From Halococcus agarilyticus (GTDB lineage Archaea > Halobacteriota > Halobacteria > Halobacteriales > Halococcaceae): a stretch of 64,000 bases of DNA. The stretch is from assembly GCF_000334895.1 (NCBI RefSeq), contig NZ_BAFM01000015.1, positions 1 through 64,000 of the forward strand, written 5' to 3'. Within the stretch, counting starts at the first letter, position 1. The number at the start of each line of letters is the position of its first letter. The notes below the pieces were generated by a model. That model was not told the DNA's origin. It ran no database searches and saw only the letters and a program-made list of their open reading frames with translations. The position numbers were made by a program, and so were the translations under genes. Below, piece after piece: positions 26,525 to 35,756 of this stretch.

Positions 26525-27775
26525 ATGGACGAGACACGGAACACGGTGCTCGTGACGATCGACAGCCTCCGTGCGGATCGCTGTGGGTTCATCGACGGCG
26601 ATCGGGACACGACCCCGACGCTCGACCGGCTCGCCGAGGACGGACTCGCCTTCGAGCAGGCGATCGCGCCGGGCCCGACGACGTTCAACTCGATGGTGCC
26701 GAGCACCACCGGCGAGTTCTCCATCAGCCGCGAGGGCGACCCCGCTCGGGGGATGAGCAAGGAACGCATCCGCAAGCACCTGCGCGGGCGCGAGACGATC
26801 GCCGAGCGCTTCGCCGAAATGGGCTACGAGACCGGCGGGTTCACCGCGAACCCGTGGACCTCGCGCTTCTTCGAGTTCGACCAGGGGTTCGATCACTTCG
26901 AGGACTTCATGGACACCGACAGCTCGAGCTCGGTGTTCGACGACACCGACGAGGGGTCGAACTCGACCGTCGCGACGATGGTCCAGAACGTCGCCAACTG
27001 GCGCGAGGGCCAGAACATGTTCATGCAGTGGGAGGCCTTCTACGACGACATCCTCGCGTGGCAGCGCCAGGCGTCGGAGCCCTCCTTCCTCTGGATCTTC
27101 CTCGTCGACCCGCACATGCCGTATCTCCCGCCGAGCGAGTACCGCTCCGGGTCGAAACTCGGGAATCTCGCCGCGAACGCCTGGCTGCTCTCGGGCAAGT
27201 ACGAGCCCGTCGCGCCGTTCGTCCACGACACGCTCTCTGTGGCCTACGACGACTGCATCCGCTACACCGACGCGTTCCTCCGGCGGCTCCACGACGACCT
27301 CGACGATGACACGCTGCTCGCCATCCACGCCGACCACGGCGAGGAGTTCGGCGACCACGGGAGTTACGGCCACGGAACCAATCTCCACGAGGAGGTGCTC
27401 CACGTCCCGTTCGTGGTGGCGAACGGACCAACTGGAACGGTCGAACACCCCGTTTCGCTCCGGCGACTGCCCGACCTCCTCACCGATCTCGCGAGCGGAG
27501 CGGATCCGCGCGAGACCGGCACGCTCGATCCCAGTCCTTACGTTCGTTCGCGCAACTGGGATCCGAAGTACGCCCTCCGTGGCGACGACTGGAAGTACGT
27601 GCGGGAGGCGACCGACGACGCGCTCTACGATCTCACCGCGGGCGAGGCACCGACGGAGAACGCCGAGCTCGTCGAGCTCGGTCGGCAGCTGGTCCGTCGC
27701 TGGCGAAGCTCGGACGGGGAGCGCAAGCGGATCGCGAACGCCGTCGCCGAAACGACCGAGAACGAACCCCTCTGA
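26525..27775 (+). CDS. alkaline-phosphatase-superfamily enzyme (sulfatase-like)
   Basis: The 416-residue protein begins VLVTIDSLRADRCGF, with the metal-binding Asp, and has HADHGEEFGDHGSYGHG near residue 270, the second metal site of the sulfatase/phosphoglycerol-transferase fold. The usual formylglycine motif C/S-x-P-x-R is not visible; the matching region reads PGPTTFNSMVPSTTGEF, which supplies threonines or serines instead. So it may be a phosphodiesterase or phosphotransferase rather than a sulfatase. The flippase upstream hints at a cell-surface glycan role. Confidence 0.78.
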   Translation: MDETRNTVLVTIDSLRADRCGFIDGDRDTTPTLDRLAEDGLAFEQAIAPGPTTFNSMVPSTTGEFSISREGDPARGMSKERIRKHLRGRETIAERFAEMGYETGGFTANPWTSRFFEFDQGFDHFEDFMDTDSSSSVFDDTDEGSNSTVATMVQNVANWREGQNMFMQWEAFYDDILAWQRQASEPSFLWIFLVDPHMPYLPPSEYRSGSKLGNLAANAWLLSGKYEPVAPFVHDTLSVAYDDCIRYTDAFLRRLHDDLDDDTLLAIHADHGEEFGDHGSYGHGTNLHEEVLHVPFVVANGPTGTVEHPVSLRRLPDLLTDLASGADPRETGTLDPSPYVRSRNWDPKYALRGDDWKYVREATDDALYDLTAGEAPTENAELVELGRQLVRRWRSSDGERKRIANAVAETTENEPL

Positions 27776-27826
27776 GGGGCGACGCGAACGGAGGATTTTT
27801 CGACGCCCGCCGGCCATGACTACGCG

Positions 27827-28936
27827 ATGGGACTCGAAGGGGAGATCGAGGAGCTCCGCGAGGAGATCGCGGAGACCCCGTACAACAAGTCGACCGAGGC
27901 CCACATCGGCCGGTTGAAATCGAAGCTCGCCGAGAAAAAGGAGAAGCTCGAGAACCAGAGTTCGGCGGGCGGCGGCCAGGGCTACTCGGTCGAACAGACC
28001 GGCGACGCGACCGTGGCGCTCGTCGGGATGCCGAGCGCCGGCAAGTCGACCCTCCTGAACGCGCTCACGAACGCCGAGAGCGAGGTCGGGGCCTACGAGT
28101 TCACGACCCTCGACGTGAACCCCGGCATGCTCCAGCACAAGGGCGCAAACATCCAGCTCCTCGACGTGCCGGGTCTGATCGCGGGCGCGGCCGGCGGTCG
28201 GGGCGGCGGCCAGGAAGTGCTCTCGGTGATTCGTACTGCTGACCTCGTGGTGTTCGTGCTCTCGGTGTTCGAGATCGAGGCGTACGCCAAACTCAGCGAG
28301 GAGCTCTACCAGAACAAGATTCGGCTCGACACCCGTCCCCCGAAGGTCCGGATCACTCGGAAGGGGAAGGGTGGGATCGACGTCACCATGGCTCCCGAGG
28401 TCGAACTCGACGAGAACACCGTCCGGGAGGTGCTCCGCGAGCGCGACTACGTCAACGCCGACGTCGCGGTGAGCGAGGCGGTCGACATCGATCGGCTGCT
28501 CGACGGCGTGCTCGACAACCGCGTGTATCTCCCCTCGCTCGTCGCGGTCAACAAGGCCGACCTGATCGAGCCCGACTACCTCGAAACCGTCAATAGCGAT
28601 CTCCGCGACCACGACATCGACCCCGACGACGCGATCTTCATCAGCGCCGAGGCCGAGAAGGGTCTCGACACACTCCGTGAACGGATCTGGCGGGAACTCG
28701 ATCTCATCCGGATCTACATGGACAAGCCCGGCCGCGGCACCGACTACGAGGAGCCGCTGATGCTCCGCGCGGGCCAGACGGTGGGGGACGCCTGCGAGAA
28801 GCTCGGCGGCGAGCTCGAAGACCGGTTCCGGTTCGGCCGCGTGTCGGGCCCGAGCGCGAAACACGACGACCAGCAGGTGGGCAAAGACCACGAACTCAAA
28901 GACGAGGACGTGCTTCGGATCGTCGCGCGCCGGTGA
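27827..28936 (+). CDS. DRG/Rbg-family GTP-binding protein
   Basis: The 369-residue protein has an N-terminal helix-turn-helix-like region (residues 1-50, EELREEIAETPYNKST), G1 GMPSAGKSTLLN, G3 DVPGLIAGAAGGRGGG, G4 NKAD and a C-terminal TGS domain. This is the archaeal orthologue of eukaryotic developmentally regulated GTPases, which associate with ribosomes. It overlaps the start of the next gene by one base. Confidence 0.93.
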   Translation: MGLEGEIEELREEIAETPYNKSTEAHIGRLKSKLAEKKEKLENQSSAGGGQGYSVEQTGDATVALVGMPSAGKSTLLNALTNAESEVGAYEFTTLDVNPGMLQHKGANIQLLDVPGLIAGAAGGRGGGQEVLSVIRTADLVVFVLSVFEIEAYAKLSEELYQNKIRLDTRPPKVRITRKGKGGIDVTMAPEVELDENTVREVLRERDYVNADVAVSEAVDIDRLLDGVLDNRVYLPSLVAVNKADLIEPDYLETVNSDLRDHDIDPDDAIFISAEAEKGLDTLRERIWRELDLIRIYMDKPGRGTDYEEPLMLRAGQTVGDACEKLGGELEDRFRFGRVSGPSAKHDDQQVGKDHELKDEDVLRIVARR

Positions 28937-29412
28937 TGGCCGGCGTGGCCGCCTCGCTCGTCTCGCCTGCCCCGTCCGCCCCGCGTCGTCGGCTGCTCGT
29001 TCTTCTCGCGCTCGCGCTCGTGCCGTGGACCGTCGTCGTCGAGGGTGATGTCACTCTGCTCTTCCCGTTCGGTCTGGTCAACGCGAACCCGCTCCACCTC
29101 ACGCCGCTCGACGACTATCTCCGGTTCGCGCAGGGGTTCGCGGCGCTGCCGGAGTACCTCCAGGCCTGGCCGGTGAGCGTCGGGTGCTATCTCGCGGCGC
29201 TCGCCAGCGCTCTCGGTGGCGTCGTCTGGCGCGAGGACCTCCGCGTGACCGGTGGCCTGATCGTCCTCACTGGGCTGAGCCACGCCGGGGTCGCGATCGG
29301 ACTGTCGCGGGGGATCGGTCGGATCGCGCTCCCGCTCGGCCCGGTGCTCGCGCTCGCGATCGCGTGGTGGTGCTACTGGCCGCTCGTCCAGCGATCGGAC
29401 CGGTTCCCGTAA
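28936..29412 (+). CDS. haloarchaeal four-pass membrane protein (TIGR04206-like)
   Basis: The 158-residue protein starts MAGVAASLVSPAPSAPRRR and has about four membrane segments, with the RRRLLVLLALALVPWTVVV motif and FPFGLVNANPLHLTPL that I recognise from haloarchaeal proteins annotated as TIGR04206. The function is unknown. Its ATG overlaps the DRG stop (TGATG), so they are translationally coupled. A GTG three bases earlier is an alternative start. Confidence 0.7.
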   Translation: MAGVAASLVSPAPSAPRRRLLVLLALALVPWTVVVEGDVTLLFPFGLVNANPLHLTPLDDYLRFAQGFAALPEYLQAWPVSVGCYLAALASALGGVVWREDLRVTGGLIVLTGLSHAGVAIGLSRGIGRIALPLGPVLALAIAWWCYWPLVQRSDRFP

Positions 29413-29442
29413 TCTTTTGCCCGCGGCCCGAGTGGAGCGGAC

Positions 29443-30210
29443 ATGGACGCAATCCTCGACCACACGATGATCCGGGTCGAAGACCTGGAGGAGACGACCG
29501 AATGGTACAGCGACCACCTCGACTACGTCGAACACGGTCGAATGGAAGCCGACACGTTCACGAACGTGTTCATGGGCCCGGAGGGAGTCGGCGACGAGGG
29601 CGCGCTGCTCGAACTCACGTACAACCACGACGGCCGGAGCTACGAGATGGGCGACGCGTGGGGCCACATCGCGGTCCGCGTGCCAGAGGGAGAGCTCGAA
29701 TCGGCCTACGACGAACTGATGGACGAGGGTGTCGAGGACTACCGCGATCCCGAGTCCTGCGGCGGGCGCTACGCGTTCGTGACGGACCCCGACGGCCACG
29801 AGATCGAGATCGTCCAGCGCGATCACGGCGCGCGCTGGAGCCTCGATCACACCATGATGCGCGTCGAGGACGCCGACCGGAGTCTCGGCTTCTGGACGCG
29901 GAAGTTCGAGTACGACGAGCTTCCGGGGGGTCGATGGGAGTCCGACGACTTCGCGAACTACTTCGTCGAACCGGAGGGCGCGGCCGACGAGGCGATGAGC
30001 GTCGAACTCACCTACAACTACGACGGGCGCTCCTACGAGATGGGCGACGCGTGGGGCCACGTCGCGGTTCGCGCCGACGACCTCGATGACGCGTGGGAGA
30101 CGCTGATGACCCGCGACGCCGAGGACTACCGCGATCCGGAGTCCTGCGATCACCAGTACGCGTTCACGAAGGACCACGACGGCCACGAGATCGAAGTCGT
30201 CACGTCGTAG
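29443..30210 (+). CDS. tandem VOC (glyoxalase-like) protein
   Basis: The 255-residue protein consists of two homologous vicinal-oxygen-chelate domains (about 1-128 and 129-255). Each has a DHTM(I/M)RVED start, a SYEMGDAWGH(I/V)AVR segment and DGHEIE(I/V)V end with metal-ligand His/Glu positions. Glyoxalase I enzymes normally function as dimers of such units, so the fusion forms a monomeric equivalent. Whether it acts on a thiol-methylglyoxal adduct is unknown; gshA for gamma-glutamylcysteine is 1.9 kb away. Confidence 0.85.
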   Translation: MDAILDHTMIRVEDLEETTEWYSDHLDYVEHGRMEADTFTNVFMGPEGVGDEGALLELTYNHDGRSYEMGDAWGHIAVRVPEGELESAYDELMDEGVEDYRDPESCGGRYAFVTDPDGHEIEIVQRDHGARWSLDHTMMRVEDADRSLGFWTRKFEYDELPGGRWESDDFANYFVEPEGAADEAMSVELTYNYDGRSYEMGDAWGHVAVRADDLDDAWETLMTRDAEDYRDPESCDHQYAFTKDHDGHEIEVVTS

Positions 30211-30357
30211 CCACGGCCCGTAATCGAACGTTTTACAGTTGAATCGACACGTTCGGGTGCTATCCGTTCGACGTCGATCCGGTCTTCTCGAACATCCGAC
30301 GGTGCTGTGAACCGCTTCGAGCACCGTGCTGTGACGGAATCCGTGAGTGGGGAGTCG

Positions 30358-31158
30358 TCAAGCCGTCCGGTTCGGTGCCCCCTCCCCCTCGATGAAGGCT
30401 CGTACTTCGGCCGTGATGCGATCGGGTGCTTCCGTTGGCCCGCTATGGCCGAAGCCGTCGAACTCGACGAGACGGCTGTTCGGGAGGGCCTCGTCGACCG
30501 CACGGACGCTCTCTCGGAGATGAGACGGTCCTTCAGTTCCAGTCAGCAAGAGTGCGGGCGCGTCGATATCGAGCGTGTCGGGTAGTCGGTACTGCTCAAC
30601 GGCACGGTTCATCCGGACGAGATTTTCCGCCAAGCTGGCGAAGTCGGGCCAAGGCGGCCACTCGGCGAGCCATCCATCGAGGTCGTCTATTTCGCCGCCA
30701 TGCATGACCTCGCGGATGTAGTGCTTCACTGCCGACCGTTGCTCTCCTTCGTCGAGACGTGCCTGCATCTGGGCTGCAAGACTGGCTTGCTCTCTGTACT
30801 CACCGACGAGGACTGCCGGTTCGTAGGCGACGATCTTCTCGACGGGCGCGACACGAGCAGCCTCGATCGTCAGGAGGCCACCGAAGGAGTGCCCGAACAG
30901 AACCGGTTCCCCGCCAACTGCATCGATGACTGCACGAACGTCTTCGACCTCCCGATCGAGGTCGTAGTGGTCATTGTCACCACTGTCCCCATATCCCCGT
31001 CGGTGTGGGACGATAACCGTGTAGTCGTCGGAAAACCGAGGAGCGATCGGCTCCCAGTAGTGAGGGGTGGACCCGCCGTGGAGAAGAATCAGCGGTGGCC
31101 CCTCTCCGTGTTGTTCGTATGCAATGCTGATCCCGTCGGCCGCTGTGACTGTCTGCAT
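30358..31158 (-). CDS. alpha/beta-hydrolase
   Basis: The 266-residue protein has the oxyanion-hole region LILLHGGSTPHYW, nucleophile elbow GHSFGG near residue 92, an acid in LLLTGTEG and the catalytic His in DGFGHSGP. It is a generic soluble hydrolase (esterase/lyase-like). The start is ATG 31158 (MQTVTAADGISIAYEQ). A TATA-like tatataaac on the minus strand near 31214-31223 lies about 60 bp upstream, after the stop of the regulator gene. Confidence 0.85.
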   Translation of the reverse strand: MQTVTAADGISIAYEQHGEGPPLILLHGGSTPHYWEPIAPRFSDDYTVIVPHRRGYGDSGDNDHYDLDREVEDVRAVIDAVGGEPVLFGHSFGGLLTIEAARVAPVEKIVAYEPAVLVGEYREQASLAAQMQARLDEGEQRSAVKHYIREVMHGGEIDDLDGWLAEWPPWPDFASLAENLVRMNRAVEQYRLPDTLDIDAPALLLTGTEGPSHLRESVRAVDEALPNSRLVEFDGFGHSGPTEAPDRITAEVRAFIEGEGAPNRTA

Positions 31159-31249
31159 CGGTGTACTCACTGGTCCGAGAGCAACTCGGCTCTGTCTGTC
31201 CCTCATCAGTGCGGCAGTTTATATACTACCTGTCGAAAGAGGAGCACTC

Positions 31250-31936
31250 TCAGTCAGGCAGCGGTGGCCACGTCGAGGCAACGGTCGTTTCGATAAGGTG
31301 GGTCTGTGCTCGTCGGAGGCGCTCGGAGAGCGACGACGCGGTGATGTCGAATTCGGTGGCGACGTCGTCGAGCGACGCCGCCCGCGGAATTTCGAAGTGA
31401 CCCATCTCGTAGGCGATCCGGAGCGCCTCACGCTGGTGGTCGGTGAGTCCGTCGCCTGGTGCTTCGGCTTCGCCATCGCGAGTGAGTCGCCGCAGGATGA
31501 AATCACCGTTTCGCTGCCAGAACGTGCGAAACTCGTCCAAGACAGCCCTGTCGGCGAACCAGCCGGTCTGGACCCAGCCGGTTGGCGTGACACGGATCCG
31601 TTCGATGATGGAGTCGGTAGTGGCGAGCGCCCGAAGTTCCGAGAGGTTTTCGATGTGTTCGCCGAGTCGAGCTTGCTCCCCGACCGCCGGCTGAACCTGA
31701 TACTGGCGCGTCTCGCCTGCTCGTCCGACCAGCGTGTACGCCGCAACGAACGCCGTCGACTCGAAGGCGCGCTCCACCAATGCGTCCGTCCCGCCAGTCG
31801 CGTGGACGATGAACAGGGGAAGATCACCGTGGTTGTACTGGAGTTCGACCTCCAGCGTCGCCTCCGTCACAGCGGCTGCGACTTCAACGAGCGGCAGAAC
31901 CTCACAGATAATCTCGTACTCGGCAACAAGTCCCAT
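31250..31936 (-). CDS. HTH_10 transcriptional regulator
   Basis: The 228-residue protein ends in an HTH_10 domain (LTDHQREALRIAYEMGHFEI, then SLDDVATEFDITASSLSERL). The N-terminal part is a Bat-type sensor region. It lies upstream of the alpha/beta-hydrolase on the same strand, 91 bp apart, and opposite gshA; it probably controls the hydrolase. A TATA-like element (tatttatgg on the plus strand, 31957-31966) sits about 25 bp before its ATG. Confidence 0.83.
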   Translation of the reverse strand: MGLVAEYEIICEVLPLVEVAAAVTEATLEVELQYNHGDLPLFIVHATGGTDALVERAFESTAFVAAYTLVGRAGETRQYQVQPAVGEQARLGEHIENLSELRALATTDSIIERIRVTPTGWVQTGWFADRAVLDEFRTFWQRNGDFILRRLTRDGEAEAPGDGLTDHQREALRIAYEMGHFEIPRAASLDDVATEFDITASSLSERLRRAQTHLIETTVASTWPPLPD

Positions 31937-32116
31937 GTTACACCTCGTTTTCGCGGATATTTATGGGCGTGTTGATGGCTTCGGTGGAGGGGGTATGGTA
32001 CTGTTCGGTGATCGCACCTGTTTAGCGTAGTTACGAGACACGCATCCGACACCAGTGACGGGAAAACACGCCGAAATCCTGCAGTTTTAATCCGGCGGCC
32101 CGGTATCTCGCGCGAG

Positions 32117-33238
32117 ATGGACGTGGGTTCGGCCGAGAACTTCACTCGGATGGGGACGCTTGGCGTCGAGGAGGAGTTTTACGTCGTCGACGACGCGGGC
32201 CGCCCCACGTCGGGCACCGACGAACTCGTCTACGGGAGCGAGCCGCCCGCGATCCTCGACGACCGACTGGATCACGAGCTGTTCAAGTTCATCATCGAGA
32301 CCCAGACACCGATCTGCGAGGGGCTCGACGAGGCGCGCGAGCAGGTCGTCGCCGTTCGGGAGGCGCTCGTCGAGCACGCCAGGCAACACGGCTACGCCAT
32401 CGCGGCGGCGGGGCTCCATCCCGCCGCGCGGTGGCGCGAGCTCGAACACGCCGAGAAACCACGCTATCGCTCGCAGCTCGATCGGATCCGATACCCACAG
32501 CACCGCAACACCACCGCCGGAGTCCACGTCCACATCGGGGTCGACGACGCCGAGAAGGCGACGTGGATCGCGAACGAGCTTCGATGGTTCATGCCGATCA
32601 TGCTCGCGCTGTCGGCCAACTCCCCGTACTGGGAGGGGTACGACACCGGCCTCGCGTCGGCGCGTGCGAAGATCTTCGAGGGACTTCCCAACACCGGGAT
32701 GCCGACCGCGTTCGCGAGCTTCGAGGAGTACGCGCGCTTCGAGCGGCTGATGGTCGAGAAGGGTTCGATCGCCGACCGCGGCGAGCTCTGGTACGACGTC
32801 CGACCGCACACCGGTCACGGCACCGTCGAACTTCGCGCGCCCGACGCACAGTCGAACTCCGAGCGCGTGATGGCGTTCGTGAAGTACGCCCACGCGCTCG
32901 TGCTCGATCTCGCCGAACGCTACGAGGACGATCCGGACCCGTGGGCAACGTACCGATCGAGTGGAGAAGGCGCAAACGCAGTCGGGAACGGCGGGCTCCG
33001 TCGCGAACTCCTCGACGAGAACAAGTGGCGCGCGCTGCGGGACGGCCACGACGCGACGTTCGTCGACCGCGACGGCACGGACACGATCGGTCTCGAAGCC
33101 CTCGTCGAGCGCGAGATCGACCGGCTCGGCGTCGAGGGCCTCCAGCGTCTCCTCCGCGCCGAGAGCGGTGCGACGGCGCAGCGACGCCACCGCCGCGAGG
33201 GCGGGCTCGACGCCCTGTGTGCGTCGCTCCTGCTGTAG
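32117..33238 (+). CDS. gshA: glutamate-cysteine ligase (gamma-glutamylcysteine synthetase)
   Basis: The 373-residue protein has [15 protein letters not shown] near the N-terminus and [20 protein letters not shown] near residue 135, typical of the GCS2/YbdK-type ligase. Haloarchaea use gamma-glutamylcysteine instead of glutathione as the main low-molecular-weight thiol, and this enzyme family makes it from glutamate, cysteine and ATP. A TATA-like gttttaatcc at 32084-32093 is about 28 bp before the ATG. Confidence 0.88.
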   Translation: MDVGSAENFTRMGTLGVEEEFYVVDDAGRPTSGTDELVYGSEPPAILDDRLDHELFKFIIETQTPICEGLDEAREQVVAVREALVEHARQHGYAIAAAGLHPAARWRELEHAEKPRYRSQLDRIRYPQHRNTTAGVHVHIGVDDAEKATWIANELRWFMPIMLALSANSPYWEGYDTGLASARAKIFEGLPNTGMPTAFASFEEYARFERLMVEKGSIADRGELWYDVRPHTGHGTVELRAPDAQSNSERVMAFVKYAHALVLDLAERYEDDPDPWATYRSSGEGANAVGNGGLRRELLDENKWRALRDGHDATFVDRDGTDTIGLEALVEREIDRLGVEGLQRLLRAESGATAQRRHRREGGLDALCASLLL

Positions 33239-33282
33239 GCGAGGAAGACTTTTTATCCCGTGAGCGGCTGGTTACCACAGTT

Positions 33283-33915
33283 ATGACCGCCGACGACACG
33301 CCCATCGACGAAGACACGGGCGGCGAGAACGAGACGGCGGACGACGAGATCGAACCCGCCGACGTGCGCGCGGAGCTCGACCGCCAGCGGTCGGGCACTG
33401 CCGTGACTGACGGGGCGAGCCCGGCGAGCGACTCGCGCAGCGAGGGCACCGAGGAGTTCGACGAGGGGATCGTGGAGCTGCTCTCGGCGGCGCTCGACAC
33501 CGACCGGGCCGCGCGGGTGTACGTCGCGGTCCGGCGTCGCCGGTCAGCGACCGCCGAGGAGGTCGCAGCGGGGACCGGACTGTACCCCGATTCGGTCCGC
33601 GAGATGCTCGCCGAGCTTCGCGACGAAGGTGTCGTCGACAGACACACTCGCACCACGGACCACGAGGACGACGAGTTCGAGTACACCGCGATCCCGCCGA
33701 GCGAGCTCGTCCGCGTGATGGTCGATCGCGTCCGCGACGAGTTCGACGCCAGGCTCGGCCTCGATCGGCTCCCGGACGAGCGCTCCGAGCCGACCCGCCG
33801 AACCCCCCGGAGCGATCCCGTGACGATCACCGTCGAGGACGCCAGCGAGAGTGACGGGACGACGGACGACGAATCGTCGGACAGCGACGGGATGGCCGAC
33901 GGCTCCGGGGAGTGA
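33283..33915 (+). CDS. winged-helix (TrmB/MarR-like) regulator with acidic tails
   Basis: The 210-residue protein has a disordered acidic N-terminus (residues 1-55), a winged-helix core with ARVYVAVRRRRSATAEEVA, GTGLYPDSVREMLAELRDEG and a wing ending EFEYTAIPPSELV, then a Ser/Asp-rich C-terminal tail from about residue 165. It probably binds DNA; target unknown. The ATG at 33283 is about 28 bp after a tttttatcc TATA-like element. Confidence 0.75.
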   Translation: MTADDTPIDEDTGGENETADDEIEPADVRAELDRQRSGTAVTDGASPASDSRSEGTEEFDEGIVELLSAALDTDRAARVYVAVRRRRSATAEEVAAGTGLYPDSVREMLAELRDEGVVDRHTRTTDHEDDEFEYTAIPPSELVRVMVDRVRDEFDARLGLDRLPDERSEPTRRTPRSDPVTITVEDASESDGTTDDESSDSDGMADGSGE

Positions 33916-34064
33916 CGAACGTCGGTCGACGGCGGTTGCGGCCGGCCCTCGGTGGGGACGACGCTCGTTGACGTCAGTTTGCACGCAGACAGCCGGCGAG
34001 CAGCGTCCTGCCCGATCGATCGTGGAGTCGAAGCCACTAAATCGTGGGCACGCCTCCGCCGGGT

Positions 34065-34553
34065 ATGGATGTCGCGCTCGGCGGGACGTTCGACCCGGTC
34101 CACGACGGCCACCGCCGGCTGTTCGAGCACGCGTTCGAGCGCGGCGACGTCACCGTCGGGCTGACCAGCGACGATCTCGCCGCCGAGACCAGACACGAGG
34201 AGCGGTACGTCCGCTCGTTCGCGGAGCGCCAGGCGGACCTCGACGACGAACTCGCCGAAATCGCCGAGCGCCACGACCGTGAATACGAGATCCGCCGTCT
34301 CGACGAACCGACCGGTATCGCGGTCGAGGAGGGGTTCGACGTGCTGGTGGTTTCGCCCGAAACCGAGGCGGGCGGCGAGCGGGTGAACGAGATCCGCCGC
34401 GAGAACGGGCTCGACCCGCTCGACATCGAGGTGGTCGATCACGCCCGCGCCGAGGACGGCGACATCATCTCGAGCACGCGGATCGTCCGCGGCGAGATCG
34501 ATCAGTACGGAAACCTCACGCCCGAGCACGAGGGGCGTCCGCGACCCGAGTGA
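34065..34553 (+). CDS. coaD: archaeal phosphopantetheine adenylyltransferase
   Basis: The 162-residue nucleotidyltransferase opens with ALGGTFDPVHDGHRRLF (GxFDPxHxGH motif) and has the ISSTRIVRGEID signature near residue 142. It makes dephospho-CoA from 4'-phosphopantetheine and ATP in CoA synthesis. The archaeal form is only distantly related to bacterial CoaD but the gene name is commonly used. ATG 34065 opens the conserved fold; the 34044 start adds seven residues. Confidence 0.9.
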   Translation: MDVALGGTFDPVHDGHRRLFEHAFERGDVTVGLTSDDLAAETRHEERYVRSFAERQADLDDELAEIAERHDREYEIRRLDEPTGIAVEEGFDVLVVSPETEAGGERVNEIRRENGLDPLDIEVVDHARAEDGDIISSTRIVRGEIDQYGNLTPEHEGRPRPE

Positions 34554-34571
34554 GCCGGCGGGTCGCCGGAG

Positions 34572-34880
34572 CTACCACGTGGGCGGATCGAGGCCCGCCT
34601 CGTCGAGCAGCGGTCGCCAGCGTCCCTGGATCGTGAGCCGGGAGACGCCGACCGCCTCCGCGACCACGCGCTGGGATCGTCGGTCGCCCGCGATCAGCCC
34701 GCCGGCGTAGAGGCTGGCCGCGAGCGCCGCCGGTTTCGAGCGCTCGCCGTCGGGGACCGTCGAGAGGAACAGGTCGGTCGCGCGCTCGCGGGCGGCCGCG
34801 CCGAGGTCGAGCGCGTCGGCAGCGGCGTCGAGGTCGTCGAGCCACCCCTCGTTTTCGACCCGATCGCGCGCCCGGTACAT
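34572..34880 (-). CDS. single cyclin-box TFIIB-like protein
   Basis: The 102-residue protein matches one TFIIB cyclin repeat: GAAARERATDLFLSTV, SKPAALAASLYAGGLIAGDR, then the HTH-like VAEAVGVSRLTIQGRW. It lacks the N-terminal zinc ribbon, B-finger and second cyclin repeat of a true TFB, so it cannot be a full initiation factor. It could modulate transcription or be a remnant. It is convergent with coaD. Confidence 0.75.
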   Translation of the reverse strand: MYRARDRVENEGWLDDLDAAADALDLGAAARERATDLFLSTVPDGERSKPAALAASLYAGGLIAGDRRSQRVVAEAVGVSRLTIQGRWRPLLDEAGLDPPTW

Positions 34881-34955
34881 GCCAGGCGTCGGGGCCGACG
34901 GACCCTAAACGTTCGTGAAGCGAAGGTCTATCCGGACCGCTCTCCTTCGTCCGCC

Positions 34956-35477
34956 ATGCAAGCGACCGTCGAGACGATCTACACCACGCCCGAGGGATCG
35001 GAGCCGATGCAGGAAATCACGGAGATTGAGGCCGTCGCGCGCCAGGGGCTGCGCGGCGATCGGTATATGAAGGGCACAGGCTACTACTCGGGGATGGACG
35101 AGTGCGAGGTCACCTTCATCGAGAGCGAGGCCATTCGAGAGATCAAGGACGAGTTCGACATCGACCTCACCGACGGGCGACACCGCCGGAACGTCGTCAC
35201 CAGCGGGGTCTCGGTCCACGACCTCCTCAACCGCCAGTTCACCGTCGGCGACGTGACGTTCGAAGGGACGCGCCCGCGCCCGCCGTGCGCCCACGTCGAG
35301 CAGGTCGCCGACGAGGAAGGTGTCTCGCGCGCGCTCAAGAACAAGCGCGGCGGGATCTGTGCGAGCGTCGTCGAGGACGGGACGATCCACACTGGCGACG
35401 AACTCGCCGTCCTCGACGACGCCGAACACGGCGATGGCGTGGCCGACGCGATCAAGAACCGGCTGACGGGCGAGTAA
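34956..35477 (+). CDS. MOSC domain protein
   Basis: The 173-residue protein has GLRGDRYMKGTGYYS, VTFIESEAIREI, HRRNVVTSGVSVHDLL and the cysteine loop GTRPRPPCAHVEQ, the MOSC (molybdenum cofactor sulfurase C-terminal) fold. MOSC proteins bind sulfur or molybdenum-cofactor intermediates, and some reduce N-hydroxylated compounds. The tRNA-Leu gene starts 41 bp downstream. Confidence 0.88.
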   Translation: MQATVETIYTTPEGSEPMQEITEIEAVARQGLRGDRYMKGTGYYSGMDECEVTFIESEAIREIKDEFDIDLTDGRHRRNVVTSGVSVHDLLNRQFTVGDVTFEGTRPRPPCAHVEQVADEEGVSRALKNKRGGICASVVEDGTIHTGDELAVLDDAEHGDGVADAIKNRLTGE

Positions 35478-35517
35478 ACGACAGGTTCTTTTTGCGCTCC
35501 CGGGAAGGCGGTACTGC

Positions 35518-35602
35518 GCGCGGGTAGCCAAGCCAGGCCAACGGCGCAGCGCTTAGGACGCTGTCCTGTAGAGGTCCGCCGGTTCGAATCCGGTCCCGCG
35601 CA
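35518..35602 (+). tRNA. tRNA-Leu (anticodon UAG)
   Basis: Class II tRNA of 85 nt without encoded CCA. Acceptor gcgcggg pairs with cccgcgc; anticodon arm cagcg-cttagga-cgctg gives anticodon UAG; a long variable arm (cct/agg) and T-arm loop ttcgaat follow; the discriminator base is A. It decodes CUA and, by wobble, other CUN leucine codons. Confidence 0.95.
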
Positions 35603-35647
35603 GTGAGTGGAGTAAGCGAGCGCAGCGAGCGAACGGAACGAACGAGC

Positions 35648-35732
35648 AGGAGCGTGATTCGAGGCAGGGAGGTCGCGCGCAGGCGAGCGCAGCGAGCCAA
35701 GCACGTCCGACCGTGGTTCGAATCGCGCTCCT
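35648..35732. repeat. tRNA-sized inverted repeat behind tRNA-Leu
   Basis: aggagcgtgattcg (35648-35661) and cgaatcgcgctcct (35719-35732) are complementary at 13 of 14 bases. The right arm includes ggttcgaatc, the same 10 bases as the tRNA-Leu T-arm, and the whole is 85 nt, equal to that tRNA. No convincing D-arm, anticodon arm or T-stem can be drawn, so it is not called a tRNA. Confidence 0.45.
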
Positions 35733-35756
35733 ACGTGGATTCTCGACACACACGGC

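Noticed and set aside
26420-28891. 823-codon open frame on the minus strand opposite the alkaline-phosphatase-superfamily and DRG genes
   Set aside because: It is a GC-driven shadow: the plus-strand genes show clear family motifs, and the opposite frame has no recognisable domain.
35648-35732. Second tRNA gene next to tRNA-Leu
   Set aside because: Acceptor-like arms pair, but no D-arm, anticodon arm or proper T-stem can be folded; kept only as a tRNA-sized repeat.
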